Assembly (NCBI GenBank): GCA_027559495.1
Contig: JAMXSV010000026.1
Coordinates: forward strand, 868,001-932,000
Reading direction: 5' to 3'
Length of the DNA stretch: 64,000 bases
From: Aurifilum marmelostoma
Lineage: Eukaryota > Ascomycota > Sordariomycetes > Diaporthales > Cryphonectriaceae
Shown here one piece after another: positions 45,932-57,933 of the stretch. Within the stretch, counting starts at the first letter, position 1; every line of letters begins with the position of its first letter. Below the pieces are notes generated by a model. It was not told the origin of the DNA and did no database searches. It saw only the letters and a program-made list of their open reading frames with translations. Both the position numbers and the translations under genes were made by a program.

Positions 45932-47877
45932 AGTGCGCGACCTGGGTTGAGGCTCTCCACCTCCACGTTTCCTCAGCAGTCCCCACGGTCGTTTCTGCTG
46001 TCACCGTTTAAGAAGACCATCGACGACAGTGACACGATCAGGCTCGTGGGGACTCCCGCTGCGCGATGTCACGAACGGGAGGAGCAGGGATGGCGCGATG
46101 CGGTGTCGGCATCTCCGGAGCGAGAGTCATTGACAATAATGATGCTGCTGCTGCTGCTGCTACTGGTGGTGGTAGACGGCCGAATGGGTAAATGAAGCCA
46201 TGTATGATTGCCTGTTTTGTACGTGTATGTGTATGTTGTGAATGCTATGGGGGGGCGCGGCTTGGCTGGCTTGACTTGACGGGGGGCGTGAACCATTCAC
46301 CCGTTTCGTCATTCATACGTTCATACATACGTCCTTACATCCATTTCATCTCCTTTGGGTTTTATTTGCATGGAATAGTGCGGGGTGAAGAGATAGGCAG
46401 AGAAAATGACAAAGAAAGCAAGGGAAATTCAAAAAAAGACGATTTCAGGACATTGGGGCCTTTTATTTCTGCGTTAGACCGGGCGCGTGTCTTGACTGGC
46501 ATTTGACAAGTCATTAACTTTGATCTACTTGCAGTGAGAGTTATAATGATACTGTACGTACGTCGACCTGAGGTAGGCCATCAAGGAGGGGCTCAGACCA
46601 ACCTTCTCACATGTTCCATACAATACATGCCCTAGCCCACCTCGTTCGATGATCATGCGTCCTCTCTCAGACAGGCAGGCAACCCGTGTCTTCGTCGTCG
46701 TCGCAATGATCGGCTTTGAAGACATCCCCCACCGAGCTACACGAAGCCATCTGGGCATTATATCTTCCGGGTCCGGACACGCCTGAGGTCTACTTCTGCA
46801 AGCCTGTAAGTCTTTGGTTCAGCGATGTGGACAAGTGGTCATCTGGCTGGTATCTGTCGGAGGTGCCCGAGCAGTCGAGGGACTGGCAAGAGGTGTGGAG
46901 CGCGAGTGCGAGTTCACCAGGGGGGTTTTGGTGGGTTCCTTGTGTTCATGGTAGGTATTATTAATTGTCCTTGACTTTTTACTCCTACATGCTTGCTCTC
47001 TTTGCCTATCCTCCCTTCAAAGCCAATGTTCCGGTGTCCTACTTGCGCGAAGCGTGCAGCACGCACTGCGTCAGAGCGTGGACCAGCACGTTTGTTGTCG
47101 CCGCCCGAGGCTGTTGCCGTGGACCGCAGACTAGAGCACATGTTGCTACTGTGTTTGGGGAAGAAGCTCTATCCGAACTGATAGATGGCGTGTCCTATTG
47201 TCGTGATTGTCCCGCCTGGGAAGGCTACCAATAGCAGCGTGATGGCTATAGTTAGTTTCATCATGTTGACCTTTGCGTGTAAATTGAGTATTATCATGGT
47301 TCTGGACTTGTTGATAGCGGATCATGTGCGAGCCTCGGAGATTTACTGTCAAGTCTAAACCCAGTTTAAATCTTGGTACTTTGGGTTGAAATGGGTCGGC
47401 AAGAAATGCTGAATAGAAACTCCATGTCTAGCAGACTTTCGAGGAACTCGTCGTGGGGGTATATCCAGCATCGCGGTCCCCTGCACTCGCTTATTTGTGT
47501 ATGTAGAATCAGATGCTCAGGGAAACTACCGAAGACTATGCTTGGCTGGTGGTGACGGATAGTGTGCTGGAGCACTAGCTGGGCACGCCGGGCCACCTGT
47601 AAATCGCCGGGCCACGCTGTACCGTAGTACATCCCGAGTGGTTCTCTAGCGCATACCCACTGTAGATCGCCCTACCCTATCGCCTATGACGGCTTTCGAC
47701 CCTCCTTATCTCTTTTTGAATCGGAAAGTTTCAAGGTCATCCAGATCTCCTGCCGCTGCTCGCGGTCAGACGACACACCCCTCCAGCTCCAGCAGCAGGA
47801 CAGATGCAAAAACTCAAATCCCTCTTTCTTCCGTCCAGGCCATAGGAGGCCCCTATCAGCCAGCCAGCTAGCCAGCC
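45932..47877. other. 1.95 kb spacer between myosin V and YPK9
   Basis: A TGC repeat lies at about 46141-46173 in the probable myosin 3' UTR. The only protein-like text is the possible 2EXR relic at 46706-46964, listed separately. Confidence 0.5.
46706..46964 (+). pseudogene. Possible relic of a 2EXR-domain protein, broken by one base
   Basis: From the ATG at 46706 the frame reads M-I-G-F-E-D-I-P and then leaves a recognisable pattern. If the five-C run at 46726-46730 had four C, it would continue P-T-E-L-H-E-A-I-W-A-L-Y-L-P-G-P, very like the start of fungal 2EXR domains (LP-x-E-L-R-x-x-I-W with a following PGPR). The rest (46731-46964) is Trp-rich and lacks the second 2EXR block, so the gene looks decayed or is only a first exon (a GTAAGT donor follows KP at about 46806). 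2EXR proteins are an expanded family of unknown function in Pezizomycotina. Similarity is short and judged by eye. Confidence 0.25.
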
Positions 47878-50800
47878 ATGGACGACTCAGAAGGCGCCGA
47901 CCTGGATCGCAGGCACCTAGTAGGAAGAGGGGGGGAGAGAAGAAGTAGCAGCAGGAGCATGAGCAGGAGCAGAGGCAGGATGGACGACGGTCAAGCTGCT
48001 GCCGGCGATGGCCACCACAGTACCCAGCCCTCGCCAGGTCTGTACAGGAGGGTTAGCTTGAACCAGAGCACCTCAAGCATCTTTGAGGACGTAGAGATGG
48101 CACAGGACGAGGTAAGAAGGTGCCCCCCCCCCAACTCGGAAAAGAAAAGGCACCAGACCTCTTTGCGAATATCGGGCTCGCAATATCACTGGCTGACAAC
48201 ACACAATGCCAGCTTTATTCTGGACCTGTCGCTGAGTCCCTACCCACGAGCATATCTGCATTTCACCGTCGCCGGAGCCGCGCCGACTCGACCACCAGTT
48301 TCGCTTTTTACCCAGACGACCCTGAAGAGCTAGACAGAGAGGCGCTGCTGGCCGAGGAGGGCGTCGTGTCGATCGAGGACCTGGACGAGATTCCCTTCGC
48401 GGTAGACATTGGCGACGAAGACGACGACGAGGCAGTCACGGGCGTACTCCTCCCACAGGAGAGTCCAGACTCCAGCGACAGACCATCACAAGATGACGAC
48501 TCATTCGCGCGCAGACGCTCCTCGGCTCATTCCCACCACTCGGTCCACTCACGATTATTGCGGCGAGAGAGCAATATGACCGAGACGAGTGCCTACGGTG
48601 GCGGACGCTTCTCACAAAAGGTGTATATGCCAAATGAGGACCTGATGATTGTCATCGCCGGATTTCGGACCAGCACCGTCGGACTGACCGCATATACATT
48701 CATGTGTGTGGCATCTTTCGGGCTGGCTTGGCTCCTTTTTCGGTGGTTGCCAAGATGGCATGTTTGGTTGACTGGAAAGAAGGCGCCGCTTAGGGAGGCG
48801 TCGTGGGTGGTCATCGAGAACCAGTGGAACGAGATGGCCATACTGGACGTTGATTCCAAGCCCTACGGACGGGCCCTCTCCACGGTCTTTGGGAACCCCG
48901 GGAAGAAGCTCTCGTCGAGTGCGTACACCCTGGAGTTTGACGACGATCCGATCTTGGACGAGCTGAGGGTAATCAACTACCGTTACGTGCGATTTTACTA
49001 CCACCCGCTCGGCGACAGATTCAGAGTGAGCCATGGATGGAAGGACCCCTTGTGGACCGACGTGCTCGCCGTCAAGGAAGGTGTAGACAGCGAGGAGAAA
49101 AGCAACCGCGAGCTAGTGTTTGGGTCAAACCTCATCGACATCGAGCAAAAGTCTGTCTTCCGGCTCCTGGTCGACGAGGTGTTCCATCCCTTCTACGTTT
49201 TCCAGATCGCAAGTCTGGTGCTGTGGTCGATGGACTCGTATTACTACTACGCGGTCGCCATCTTCGTCATGTCCGTGGTTAGTATCGCGACCACTCTTAT
49301 CGAGACCCGCTCGACAATGAAACGACTCAGGGAGATATCCCGCTTCGAGTGCGACGTCCGGGTGCTGAGAGATGGGTTCTGGAGCTACATCAGCTCGGGA
49401 GAGCTGGTGCCAGGCGACATCTACGAAGTGACCGATCCGCACCTGTCACAATTCCCGAGCGACAGTCTTCTGCTTAGCGGAGACTGCATTGTCAACGAGA
49501 GCATGCTGACAGGAGAGTCAGTCCCTGTCTCTAAGGTCCCAGCAACAGACGACACCCTCAGAGACATGAACTTGTCGGCATCGCAGGTCATGCCGGAAAT
49601 TGCGCGGCATTTTCTGTTCTGCGGCACCAAGATCATCCGCGCCAGGAGACCTCAGGACGACCGCAACGAGGAAGCAGTAGCACTGGCCATGGTCGTCAGG
49701 ACAGGCTTCGACACCACCAAGGGAGCTTTAGTCCGATCCATGCTCTTCCCAAAGCCTTCAGGATTCAAGTTCTACCGGGATTCTTTTCGATACATCGCGG
49801 TGATGGGATGTGTGGCGCTGGTGGGCTTCACGGCATCCTTTGTCAACTTCATACGCTTGGGCCTGGCCTGGCACCTCATCATTGTTCGGGCCTTGGATTT
49901 GATCACCATCGTCGTGCCGCCCGCCCTGCCGGCTACGCTGACAATCGGCACCAACTTCGCGTTGAATCGGCTAAAGGCGAAGCAGATCTTCTGCATCAGC
50001 CCGCAGAGAGTCAACGTTGGCGGCAAACTGGATATCATGTGCTTTGACAAAACCGGGACGCTCACCGAGGACGGGCTGGATATTCTGGGCGTGCGAGTGG
50101 TAAATCGGGCTGCGAATCGATTCGACGACGTTCTTACAGATCCAGCGACGATGGTGCCCAGAGAAAATTCCGCAGCAGCCAGCGTGGGCCCTGCTCCGTC
50201 TTACGATGTGCAGAAGGCAGCCCTATATACAATGGCCACGTGTCACTCCCTACGATCCATCGACGATGAACTTGTGGGAGATCCGCTGGACGTCAAGATG
50301 TTTGATTTCACCAGGTGGACATACGAGGAAGGTCAGCAGAGCTCCGGTGGCGACGATGATGAGGAGAACCTGGGTCTCTCACCGTCGATCGCAAGGCCGC
50401 CGCCAGAGATGGCCCATGAAATGAGCAACACCAACAGGGCTGGTGAATTGGTGCCTATCGAGCTGGGCGTGCTCAAGCTGTTTGAATTTGTCTCCCAGCT
50501 CCGGAGAATGAGTGTCATTGTTCGTACATTTGGTCAGCAGAGCGGAGACATCTATGTCAAGGGGGGCGCCGGAGTGCATGCGGGACATCTGCCGGCCTGA
50601 AAGCTTTCCAGCGGACTACGAGGAGCAACTGGCCTACTATACCCACAAGGGCTATCGCGTCATCGGGTGTGCCACGAGGCACATCAAGAAGCTGACCTGG
50701 GTCAAGGCGCAGAAGATGACACGAGCAGATGTCGAGTCCGATCTTGACTTTGTTGGTTTCATCATTTTCGAGAACAAGCTGAAACCGAGCACGGCAGCGG

Positions 50801-52149
50801 TGCTCGATGAGCTTCTGCAGTCCAATATCGGCGCGGTGATGGTGACGGGAGACAACATCCTCACAGCCATCAGCGTTGCCAGGGAGTGCAACCTGATCAA
50901 CAAGACAGCACACTGCTTCGTCCCTCGCTTCGTCGAAGGACACTCGAGGGACCCCGAGGCAAAGCTACAGTGGGAGAGCATTGACGATCCTGCCTACCAG
51001 CTGGACGAGAAGACACTCGTACCGCTGCCAGCACCGGTGGGGGGAGACGCCTCGCTCCCATACAACATCTCGAACTTGCGCAACTATTCTATTGCCGTCA
51101 GCGGCGACGTCTTTCGTTGGGTTGTCGACTTCGCACCGATCGAGGTACTCCACAGGATGCTCGTTACCGGCAAGATATACGCACGCATGTCACCTGACGA
51201 GAAGCACGAGCTTGTCGAAAAGCTTCAGAGCATCGACTACTGTGCTGGGTTCTGCGGCGACGGCGCCAATGATTGCGGTGCGCTGAAGGCGGCAGATGTG
51301 GGCATATCGCTCTCCGAGGCCGAAGCATCAGTAGCAGCCCCTTTTACGAGCCGGGTCTTTGATATCACCTGCGTACCTGCAGTCATCCGCGAGGGCCGTG
51401 CAGCTCTCGTCACCAGCTTCAGCTGCTTCAAATACATGAGCCTGTACTCGGCGATTCAATTCTGTTCTGTATCCTTCCTCTACGCCTCCGCCTCCAATCT
51501 CGGAGACTTCCAGTTCCTCTTCATCGACCTCGCCCTCATTCTGCCCATCGCGGTGTTCATGTCCTGGGCCGGCCCGTTTCCCGAACTCTGCCGCAAGAGG
51601 CCCACCGCAGATCTGGTCTCCCGCAAGGTCTTGACGCCTCTCATCGGGCAGATGTGCATCTGCATCCTGATCCAAGCCGTGTCATTTGTGGTGGTCCGGA
51701 GGCAGCCGTGGTTCATCCCACCCAAGGTGAACCACGACAAGTCGAACATCAAGAACTCGGAAAATACAGCGCTGTTCCTGGTCAGCTGCTTCGAGTACAT
51801 CCTGTCTGGAGTGGTGCTTAATGCCGGCCCGCCGTTTCGCGTGGGCATGAGGAAGAATTGGCCGTTTATGGCGACGATTGGCGTGACACTGTTAATCACG
51901 CTGTACATGGTTATGGGCCCCGCGCGCTGGCTGGCCAAGGGGATGCAGTTGACCAAAGTCAGCTGGGACTTCAAATTGTTCCTTGTCATGCTGGGCTTGG
52001 CCTATATCGCCGCTGCCTGGACGGGCGAGAAGCACGTATTTCAGGGTCTGGCGAGGGTCATGGGCAAGCTCAGACAGGCGGCGACCGGGAAGAGGAAGCA
52101 GAGGAAACAGTATAAGGTCATCAGGGAGGAGATGCTGGGGCTGATGTAA
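47878..52149 (+). CDS. YPK9: P5B-type transporting ATPase (Ypk9/ATP13A2 family), one apparent frameshift
   Basis: Exons are 47878-48111 and 48213-52149. After one base is removed from the six-G run at 50561-50566, the product is 1389 residues. Features: a long acidic, Ser-rich cytosolic N-terminus, the P5 N-terminal membrane region, the P5B signature PPALPATLTIG in M4, the phosphorylation site CFDKTGTLT with Asp690, the N-domain motif KGAPE (broken by the shift after Lys861), TGDN, and the hinge GDGANDCGALKAADVG. Ten or so membrane segments are seen. P5B pumps are vacuolar/lysosomal polyamine exporters in animals; yeast Ypk9 protects from heavy metals. Without correction the first frame ends at 50600, losing the hinge and the last membrane segments. 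Confidence 0.92.
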
Positions 52150-52819
52150 GGCGCTCGGCCTCTCCTGTCATAGAGCATTGTTTCGAGCGCCAGCGTTGAT
52201 CATTGTAGGACCAACTGTTGTAAAAATAAAGGAAGCCATCGTAGAGTCTGTCCTGCATGGTCAAATAAATACTTATTCATATATACCATGACACAGTGGT
52301 GGCATTGTTCAAGGGAAGGGGCCACCACCTGCTCATAGTACACGCTCCGCTCGTTGACAACTTTACAGTCTCGAAACTCGTATGAAGACGAAATAGAATC
52401 CTAAATTCCCCATAGCATTCTTGATCATCGTACGTATTGCAGATCGCTTGAGCCTCATCCCATGTTTTTGTGCTGCCCAGTTTGAGGTTCGGATCCCGGT
52501 AGGAAGCTGCTACCCTGAATGTGTTTCACGGCTTGGACCCTCCCGTGGCTGCACTATGACCGCATGACTCTGGGCCACGAACGCTGCTTGTCCTCGTTCA
52601 TTAGCCTCAACACTTTCAACCAACCACTTCTGATGGCAATTCGACCTTTTCGGTTCTGACAAATAAAGTGCTCATAGAAGAAGACTTTGCTTAAGACCTA
52701 ATTGGCTGTGCGCACTTGACTTTATTCATCGAGCCCTTACAAGGAAGAAGGGATATCTCATCTCAACTGCCTCCTAGTGAGCACATTAACAACACGACGA
52801 AGCAACCAAACAAGTCAAA
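52150..52819. other. Gene-free spacer
   Basis: 670 nt between YPK9 and the methyltransferase gene, both on +, somewhat AT-rich after 52180. No ORF of note. Confidence 0.55.
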
Positions 52820-54317
52820 ATGAATTACGGTGAGTCTCTCTTCTTCTCTCCCTCATGCCTCTTTCTCTGTTTCTCTCTATATGTGTGTACATATATTCGT
52901 GTGTGTGTGTAACATCACAGAAATGGCCAAGACACAGCATGTCATGTCTCAACCCCAAACCCTTATGGCATCCCAAGCGTCTTTCTCACCCTTATAAACC
53001 TAAACCACCCGACTGACTCGAACAAGACTCTCTCCTCGATGCCGTCCTCGACAGCGGCTACCTCCCTCATGCCGTGATCCGCGCCGGCATCCGCCGCCAG
53101 CTCCGCCAGCGCCTGGACGAGATCCGCTCCGACACTGCGGCCGAAGCCCTGCAGCGCAAGATGGACTACATCGCAGCCTCGCGCACCCGGCCCATCGCCG
53201 TCGAGACGGCTACCGCTAACCAGCAGCACTACGAGGTCGGCACGGGCGTCTACCTGCAGACGCTGGGCCCGCGGCTCAAGTACTCGGCGTGTCTGTATCC
53301 CAAGGGGGGCGAGACTCTGGGCGAGGCCGAGGTTGCTATGCTGAGGGCTTATGTGGAGCGTGGAGAGCTGCGGGATGGAATGGATATATTGGATTTGGGG
53401 TGAGTCTCTGGAATTTCTTCTTCTTCTCTTTCACGTTTCTCTCGTTTCTTTTCTCCAGCCTCGTGTTTGCTGTATGTTCAATGCTGATGAGAGGACCTTC
53501 TGTGGCGTAAAGGTGCGGCTGGGGCTCCGGGGCTCTCTTTTTCGCTGAGATGCTGCCCAACTCCAGAGTCACTGCGTTCTCAAACTCCAAGACCCAGAAG
53601 CAGTTCATCGATGGCAGGGCCGAAGAGAAAGGTTTGAAGAATCTGACTGTCATCACGGGGAATGTGGTGGACTATGAGTTCGAGCCTGAGAGCTTTGACC
53701 GGGTTGTCTCAATCGAGGTAGGTAAATTGCTGTTTTTGTCTCTCTAGGTCCCCTTGCGACTCGGTCCATTCGCATGCTAGTGTTGACCTATCCGCAAGAT
53801 GTTTGAGCACATGAAAAACCATGAGAAGCTCATGGCAAAAGTGGCCAGGGCCCTGAGGCCAGGCGGAAAGCTCTTTCTGCACATCTTCTGCCACAAGGAT
53901 ACCCCGTACGACTACGAGGAGGGTTGGATGACCACGTACTTCTTCACTGGTGGCACGATGCCTTCTCTCGACTTGCTGCTATATCACCAAAAAGACCTCA
54001 AGATTGAGAAACAGTGGTGGGTGAACGGGATGCACTATTCCAAGACCTGCGAGGTGAGTCGCAATTCCCCTCCGGTGAACATGGATGAATTGTAACGGGA
54101 CCGTGCTGACAAGATGGAAAAGGACTGGTTGTCGACAATGATCAAAAACAAAAAGAAGCTGTGGCCACACCTCGTCGAGACGTATGGCGAGGAAAATGCG
54201 TCCACGTGGTACAACAGATGGCAGATCTTCTACATGGCCTGCTCTGAGTTGTTCGCATTCGAGGGAGGTGACATCTGGGGGGTGGGCCATTATCTGTTCC
54301 AGAAGCCTAGCTCATGA
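52820..54317 (+). CDS. SAM-dependent methyltransferase, cyclopropane-fatty-acid-synthase / coclaurine N-methyltransferase-like
   Basis: Exons are 52820-52829, 53027-53399, 53513-53717, 53799-54053 and 54123-54317, giving 345 residues. The first exon is only 10 nt (MNY plus one base). The SAM-binding motif I, DILDLGCGWGSGALFF, lies at about residues 122-137 and is split by intron 2; AFSNSKTQKQFID and FDRVVSIEMFEHMKN are the following motifs. The long C-terminal half (LHIFCHKDTPYDYEEGWMT, WWVNGMHYSKTCEDWL) is shared with plant coclaurine N-methyltransferase-like proteins and CFA synthases. The last acceptor was placed before GACTGG, not before ATGGAA, because the branch point is only 4 nt from the earlier AG. 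The real substrate in fungi is unknown; a small amine or a lipid are both possible. Confidence 0.9.
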
Positions 54318-54589
54318 TTGTGATGTCACAGACACTGCGTTCCTACGTCTCCTCCTTCTCATAGATGAAGATAGATCAATTCTGGACTTGATGAGTCCCC
54401 TCAATGTCACTAATCCTGCGACTTCTTCCCTGACCCTTCCGCTCCCTCCTTCCTACTGGTCGTGCCGTATCTGACTCTTCCGTATGTCTGGTTGTGCTCC
54501 GAAAAACGAACAGTGTGACCGTAACGCCGGGGTTCTAATGACCATATGTATAAACCATGCCTTTTTCCTTTTTCCTCAAAGACGATCGT

Positions 54590-54941
54590 CTAGTGGTCCC
54601 AAGGGTGCTTCTGGCCAAACAAGACCGCTCCTGTATATCAAATGTGTCAGTAGACAGCTTCAGCATGATAATCGGGCTCGTTCGGGTAGTCATCATTCGT
54701 GGAGAGGTAATCACGGACCGTCCTTCTTCATGCGGTACATAATCTGTGGCAGAGAGAGTCAGGGAGTTAGCAATAGCCAGTCCTTCAAAAGCCAATGTGG
54801 GGGTTTCCAGAAGAGGAGACCACGACGACGACGTACGAAAAACCACATGGTCGCGCCCAGGCCCGTCGCGATGAAGCGGTAGGAAGGCGGGACGTTTGGC
54901 CTGTAAGTAGAAGGAAGACCCTTGGGAGGTTGAGGAGCCAT
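54590..54941 (-). CDS. Small membrane subunit of respiratory complex I (fungal ~6.6 kDa type, NDUFB2-like)
   Basis: Three exons, 54941-54837, 54743-54719 and 54630-54590, give only 56 residues. The protein starts MAPQPPKGLPSTYRPN, has one membrane segment around ATMWFFIMYRMKK, and ends GQKHPWDH. This matches a short complex I accessory subunit seen in filamentous fungi and resembles the LMWFWILWRFW stretch of mammalian NDUFB2 (AGGG), so it should sit in the distal membrane arm. The middle exon is 25 nt, and its donor (GTCCGT, after GAC-G) is non-standard; the more obvious GTGATT donor two bases later gives the wrong phase. The subunit name is tentative, the gene itself is likely. Divergent to BUR1. 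Confidence 0.75.
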
Positions 54942-55692
54942 GGTCGGATTGCGATGTCGGGGTTGTTGGCTGTGAGGGGTGTCGCGTTCGGGGCTGAGGA
55001 GAGTCTCAGAGAATGAATGTATGTCATGAAGTCGGGAGTGGAGGCTCTTGTTGCCAAAGCTCCACCGTTGTGTGATGCCGCTGTAGTGGCCATGTCGGGA
55101 CTTGGTCTGTGCGCCGACCCCTACCACGGCCTGGACGGTACATAGGTATGTACCACAGCAAGTATAATCAAAGTTGAAATGGGTACGATGGTACTTCTGG
55201 CCCCTGCAGCCCGCTCCAAAAACTACCACCAAGCAGCAAAGTGACGGCGCGCACTGGGGGGGGCAAGGGAACTTTCGAGCCCTCCAAACTTTCCATCCAT
55301 CAATAACCAACATCTATCTCTCTTTTCTTTTCGCAGTCGTACGGTTCCTTCAATCGTCACTCTCGGCACAAAATACAGTGAGGAAAGAGGGGAAGGGAAA
55401 AGAATCAGAGCCATGATTTAAAACTTGCTTTTTCACTTTTTTTTCCCTTCTTTTCTTTTCCTCACAAGGTCTATCCTCCCTAGCTTCAATGAACTCTTGA
55501 ATTCAACCAAAACACTTTGGGTTGCCGGAAGCTGAAGCCCAGCCTGAGCCTGCCTTACCATCGCCACCCCACCACACATATCATTACGCACACTGTCCTC
55601 GCAACAGTGAACAGCACTCGACACGGCGACTACACACTGCGCAACGAGACCCTCGAGTTCTCGAGACCTCGAAAGCGGCCTTACCCACCACG
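54942..55692. other. Divergent promoter region complex I subunit / BUR1
   Basis: 751 nt between two divergent starts. T/C-rich on + from 55430 to 55470. No ORF with family features. Confidence 0.55.
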
Positions 55693-57615
55693 ATGAGCGC
55701 ATCATCCCTCGGTGCCGGCGCGACCGCCTCGCCGTACGCTTTCGCCGTCCAGCACCAGCGGCCCAAAAACAGTTTCTCGGGATGCTCCCGGATCGGCGAC
55801 TACGAGCTCTTGGGCAAGCTGGGCGAGGGAACGTTTGGTGAGGTTCACCGTGCCAGGTCGAAGAAGACGGGTGCCGTTGTCGCGCTCAAGAAGATTATCA
55901 TGCACAACGAGAAAGATGGGGTAAGTCCGAGGATAAGAAGGAAGCCATAGCGAGAGCAGTCATGGCGCGATCTGCGCCGGAGGGAGGTGGCTCGACTGCT
56001 AACGCGCAATGGTTCAGTTTCCCATCACGGCCCTGCGAGAGATCAAACTCCTCAAACTGTTGTCGCACAAGAATGTCCTCAAGATGGAAGACATGGCGGT
56101 GGAGCATCCACCGAGGAGCAGTGAGTTCCAGGTTCTCCCCTTCTCTCAGAAAGGCACGGTAGTGGCTGACTGACGTTGTATCTTCGGTCAGCCGACAAGC
56201 GTAAGAAGCCTATCATCTACATGGCTACGCCGTACATGGACCATGATCTCTCGGGCCTCCTCGACAACCCCTCCATCAGGTTCACCGAGCCGCAGATCAA
56301 GTGCTACCTACAGCAGCTTCTTGAGGGTCTCAAGTACCTCCACGAGAACAAGATTCTACACAGAGACATGAAGGCAGCCAATCTTCTCATCAGCAACAAG
56401 GGTATCCTCCAGATTGCAGACTTTGGTCTGGCGAGGCTGTACGATGAGCCGCCGCCCAAGAAGGGCTGCGGAGGTGGCGACGGCAGGCGCGACTACACGA
56501 GCCTTGTGGTCACGCGCTGGTACAGACCTCCTGAGCTACTTCTTCACCTCAAAAAATACACCACTGCTATCGACATGTGGGGTGTTGGGTATGTGCTTCC
56601 GCATCCGGGCTCTTGCTGAGGATATGCGCTCACCATGATTTACAACAGCTGCGTTTTCGGAGAGATGCTGTGGGGCAAACCGATCCTGGCTGGTGAGAGC
56701 GATGGTCACCAGCTAGAGATCATCTTCGACCTTTGCGGAACGCCCACGGACGAGAACATGCCTGGCTGGAGGCAACTCCCTGGTGCAGAAGGCATCAAAC
56801 CACGACCGCGACCCGGCGACCTAAGCCATCGCTTCGGCAAGTGAGTGATAGGTCTAGTCAGACAAACACTTGATGGACGAAGAGCGACTAACCCAGATAC
56901 TAGATATGGGGCAGGGGCTGTGTCTCTCCTCAAGCAACTGCTCCGTCTTGATTGGAAGAAGCGCGTTAATGCGATCGATGCACTCGAGCATCCTTACCTC
57001 CACACTGCTCCTCTCCCTGCCAAGCCCAGCGATCTGCCCACCATGGAGGAGAGCCACGAGCTGGACCGTAGAAAGTTCCACGACAGGAAGGCCGCGCTAC
57101 CTCCTGCCCCTAAGGGCGGCACCGTAGGGCGCGGTCCCCAACACGGCACGGGTGGTCCGGACGGTGCGTTCAACAGCGGTGACGGCTTCGGAGGGCGCAA
57201 CGGCATGAACGGCGGCCGGTACCCCCAATCATCACAAAGAAACGGGCCGTTCCCTGGCGAAAGGATGCCGGCCTGGTCTAGAGCACCTCATGGACTTCCG
57301 CCACGACCGCCGCCACCAATGGAGAACTATGGTAGTGGACACAGGGAGAGGGACCGGGCCCCTCGTAGCAACAGGGCCGGAGGAGGCGGTGGTGGCAGGA
57401 GCGATGCGGACGGCTATGCTCGTGGTGGTGGTGGCGGTGGTGGCAGAAACGACACCGACACGTATATCCCCAGCTACGCACCAGAACGCTCGGACAGATA
57501 CGAGCAAGATCATCGACGTCGAGATCGAGGGGACTCGCGCCGGACACGAAGTCGATCGCCAGTTGGATCGCGGTTGGTCGACCGAGGAGATCGTGACCAC
57601 AGAGACCGTAGGTAG
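55693..57615 (+). CDS. BUR1: Cyclin-dependent kinase Bur1/Sgv1 (CDK9-like); frame continues past the stop
   Basis: Exons are 55693-55920, 56018-56120, 56192-56588, 56649-56840 and 56904-57615, giving 543 residues to the first stop. The kinase domain (about 36-345) has GEGTFGEV (44-51), ALKK with Lys66, PITALREIK in place of PSTAIRE, HRDMKAANLL, DFGLAR and the T-loop YTSLVVTRWYRPPE. HRDMKAAN is typical of CDK9/Bur1. Bur1 with its cyclin Bur2 phosphorylates the Spt5 tail and RNA polymerase II linker during elongation. The C-terminal tail is Gly/Arg/Asp-rich and disordered. The stop is TAG at 57613-57615; the same frame then stays open for 105 more codons to TAA at 57931-57933, with a text that looks like a natural tail. 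See the finding for this stop. Confidence 0.93.
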
Positions 57616-57933
57616 GACCACGGTTATCGCGGTCAGAGCTACCACCGGACACCGCCGCCACCGCCACCACCTTTCCAACCCCGACATGACGGCCAGGAGC
57701 GGGCTCGGTACGACACCGGCCGGCAAACACGTCGCATACCCATTGCGTATAGTTATGACGAAAGCGCTTACATGGGTGCCCTACCGCGTCAACCCAACTT
57801 CGTCGAGACCAGTCACAGCCTTCTCTACGATGATGCTGCATCTGGTGACCAGCACGATCCGAACTTTCAAGAACAGTATGACTTTAGTGCCGATCACAGC
57901 TCCATGTACGACGAGCCGAACAATGGCGCATAA
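57616..57933 (+). other. Open frame continuing BUR1 after an in-frame TAG
   Basis: 105 sense codons follow the BUR1 TAG in the same frame and end at TAA (57931-57933). The text (DHGYRGQSYHRTP, a run of seven Pro, then RIPIAYSYDESAYMGALPRQPNFVE and a final SSMYDEPNNGA) is hydrophilic with regular aromatic residues, not like random DNA in this GC range. No intron with usable donor and acceptor removes the stop. Confidence 0.5.
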
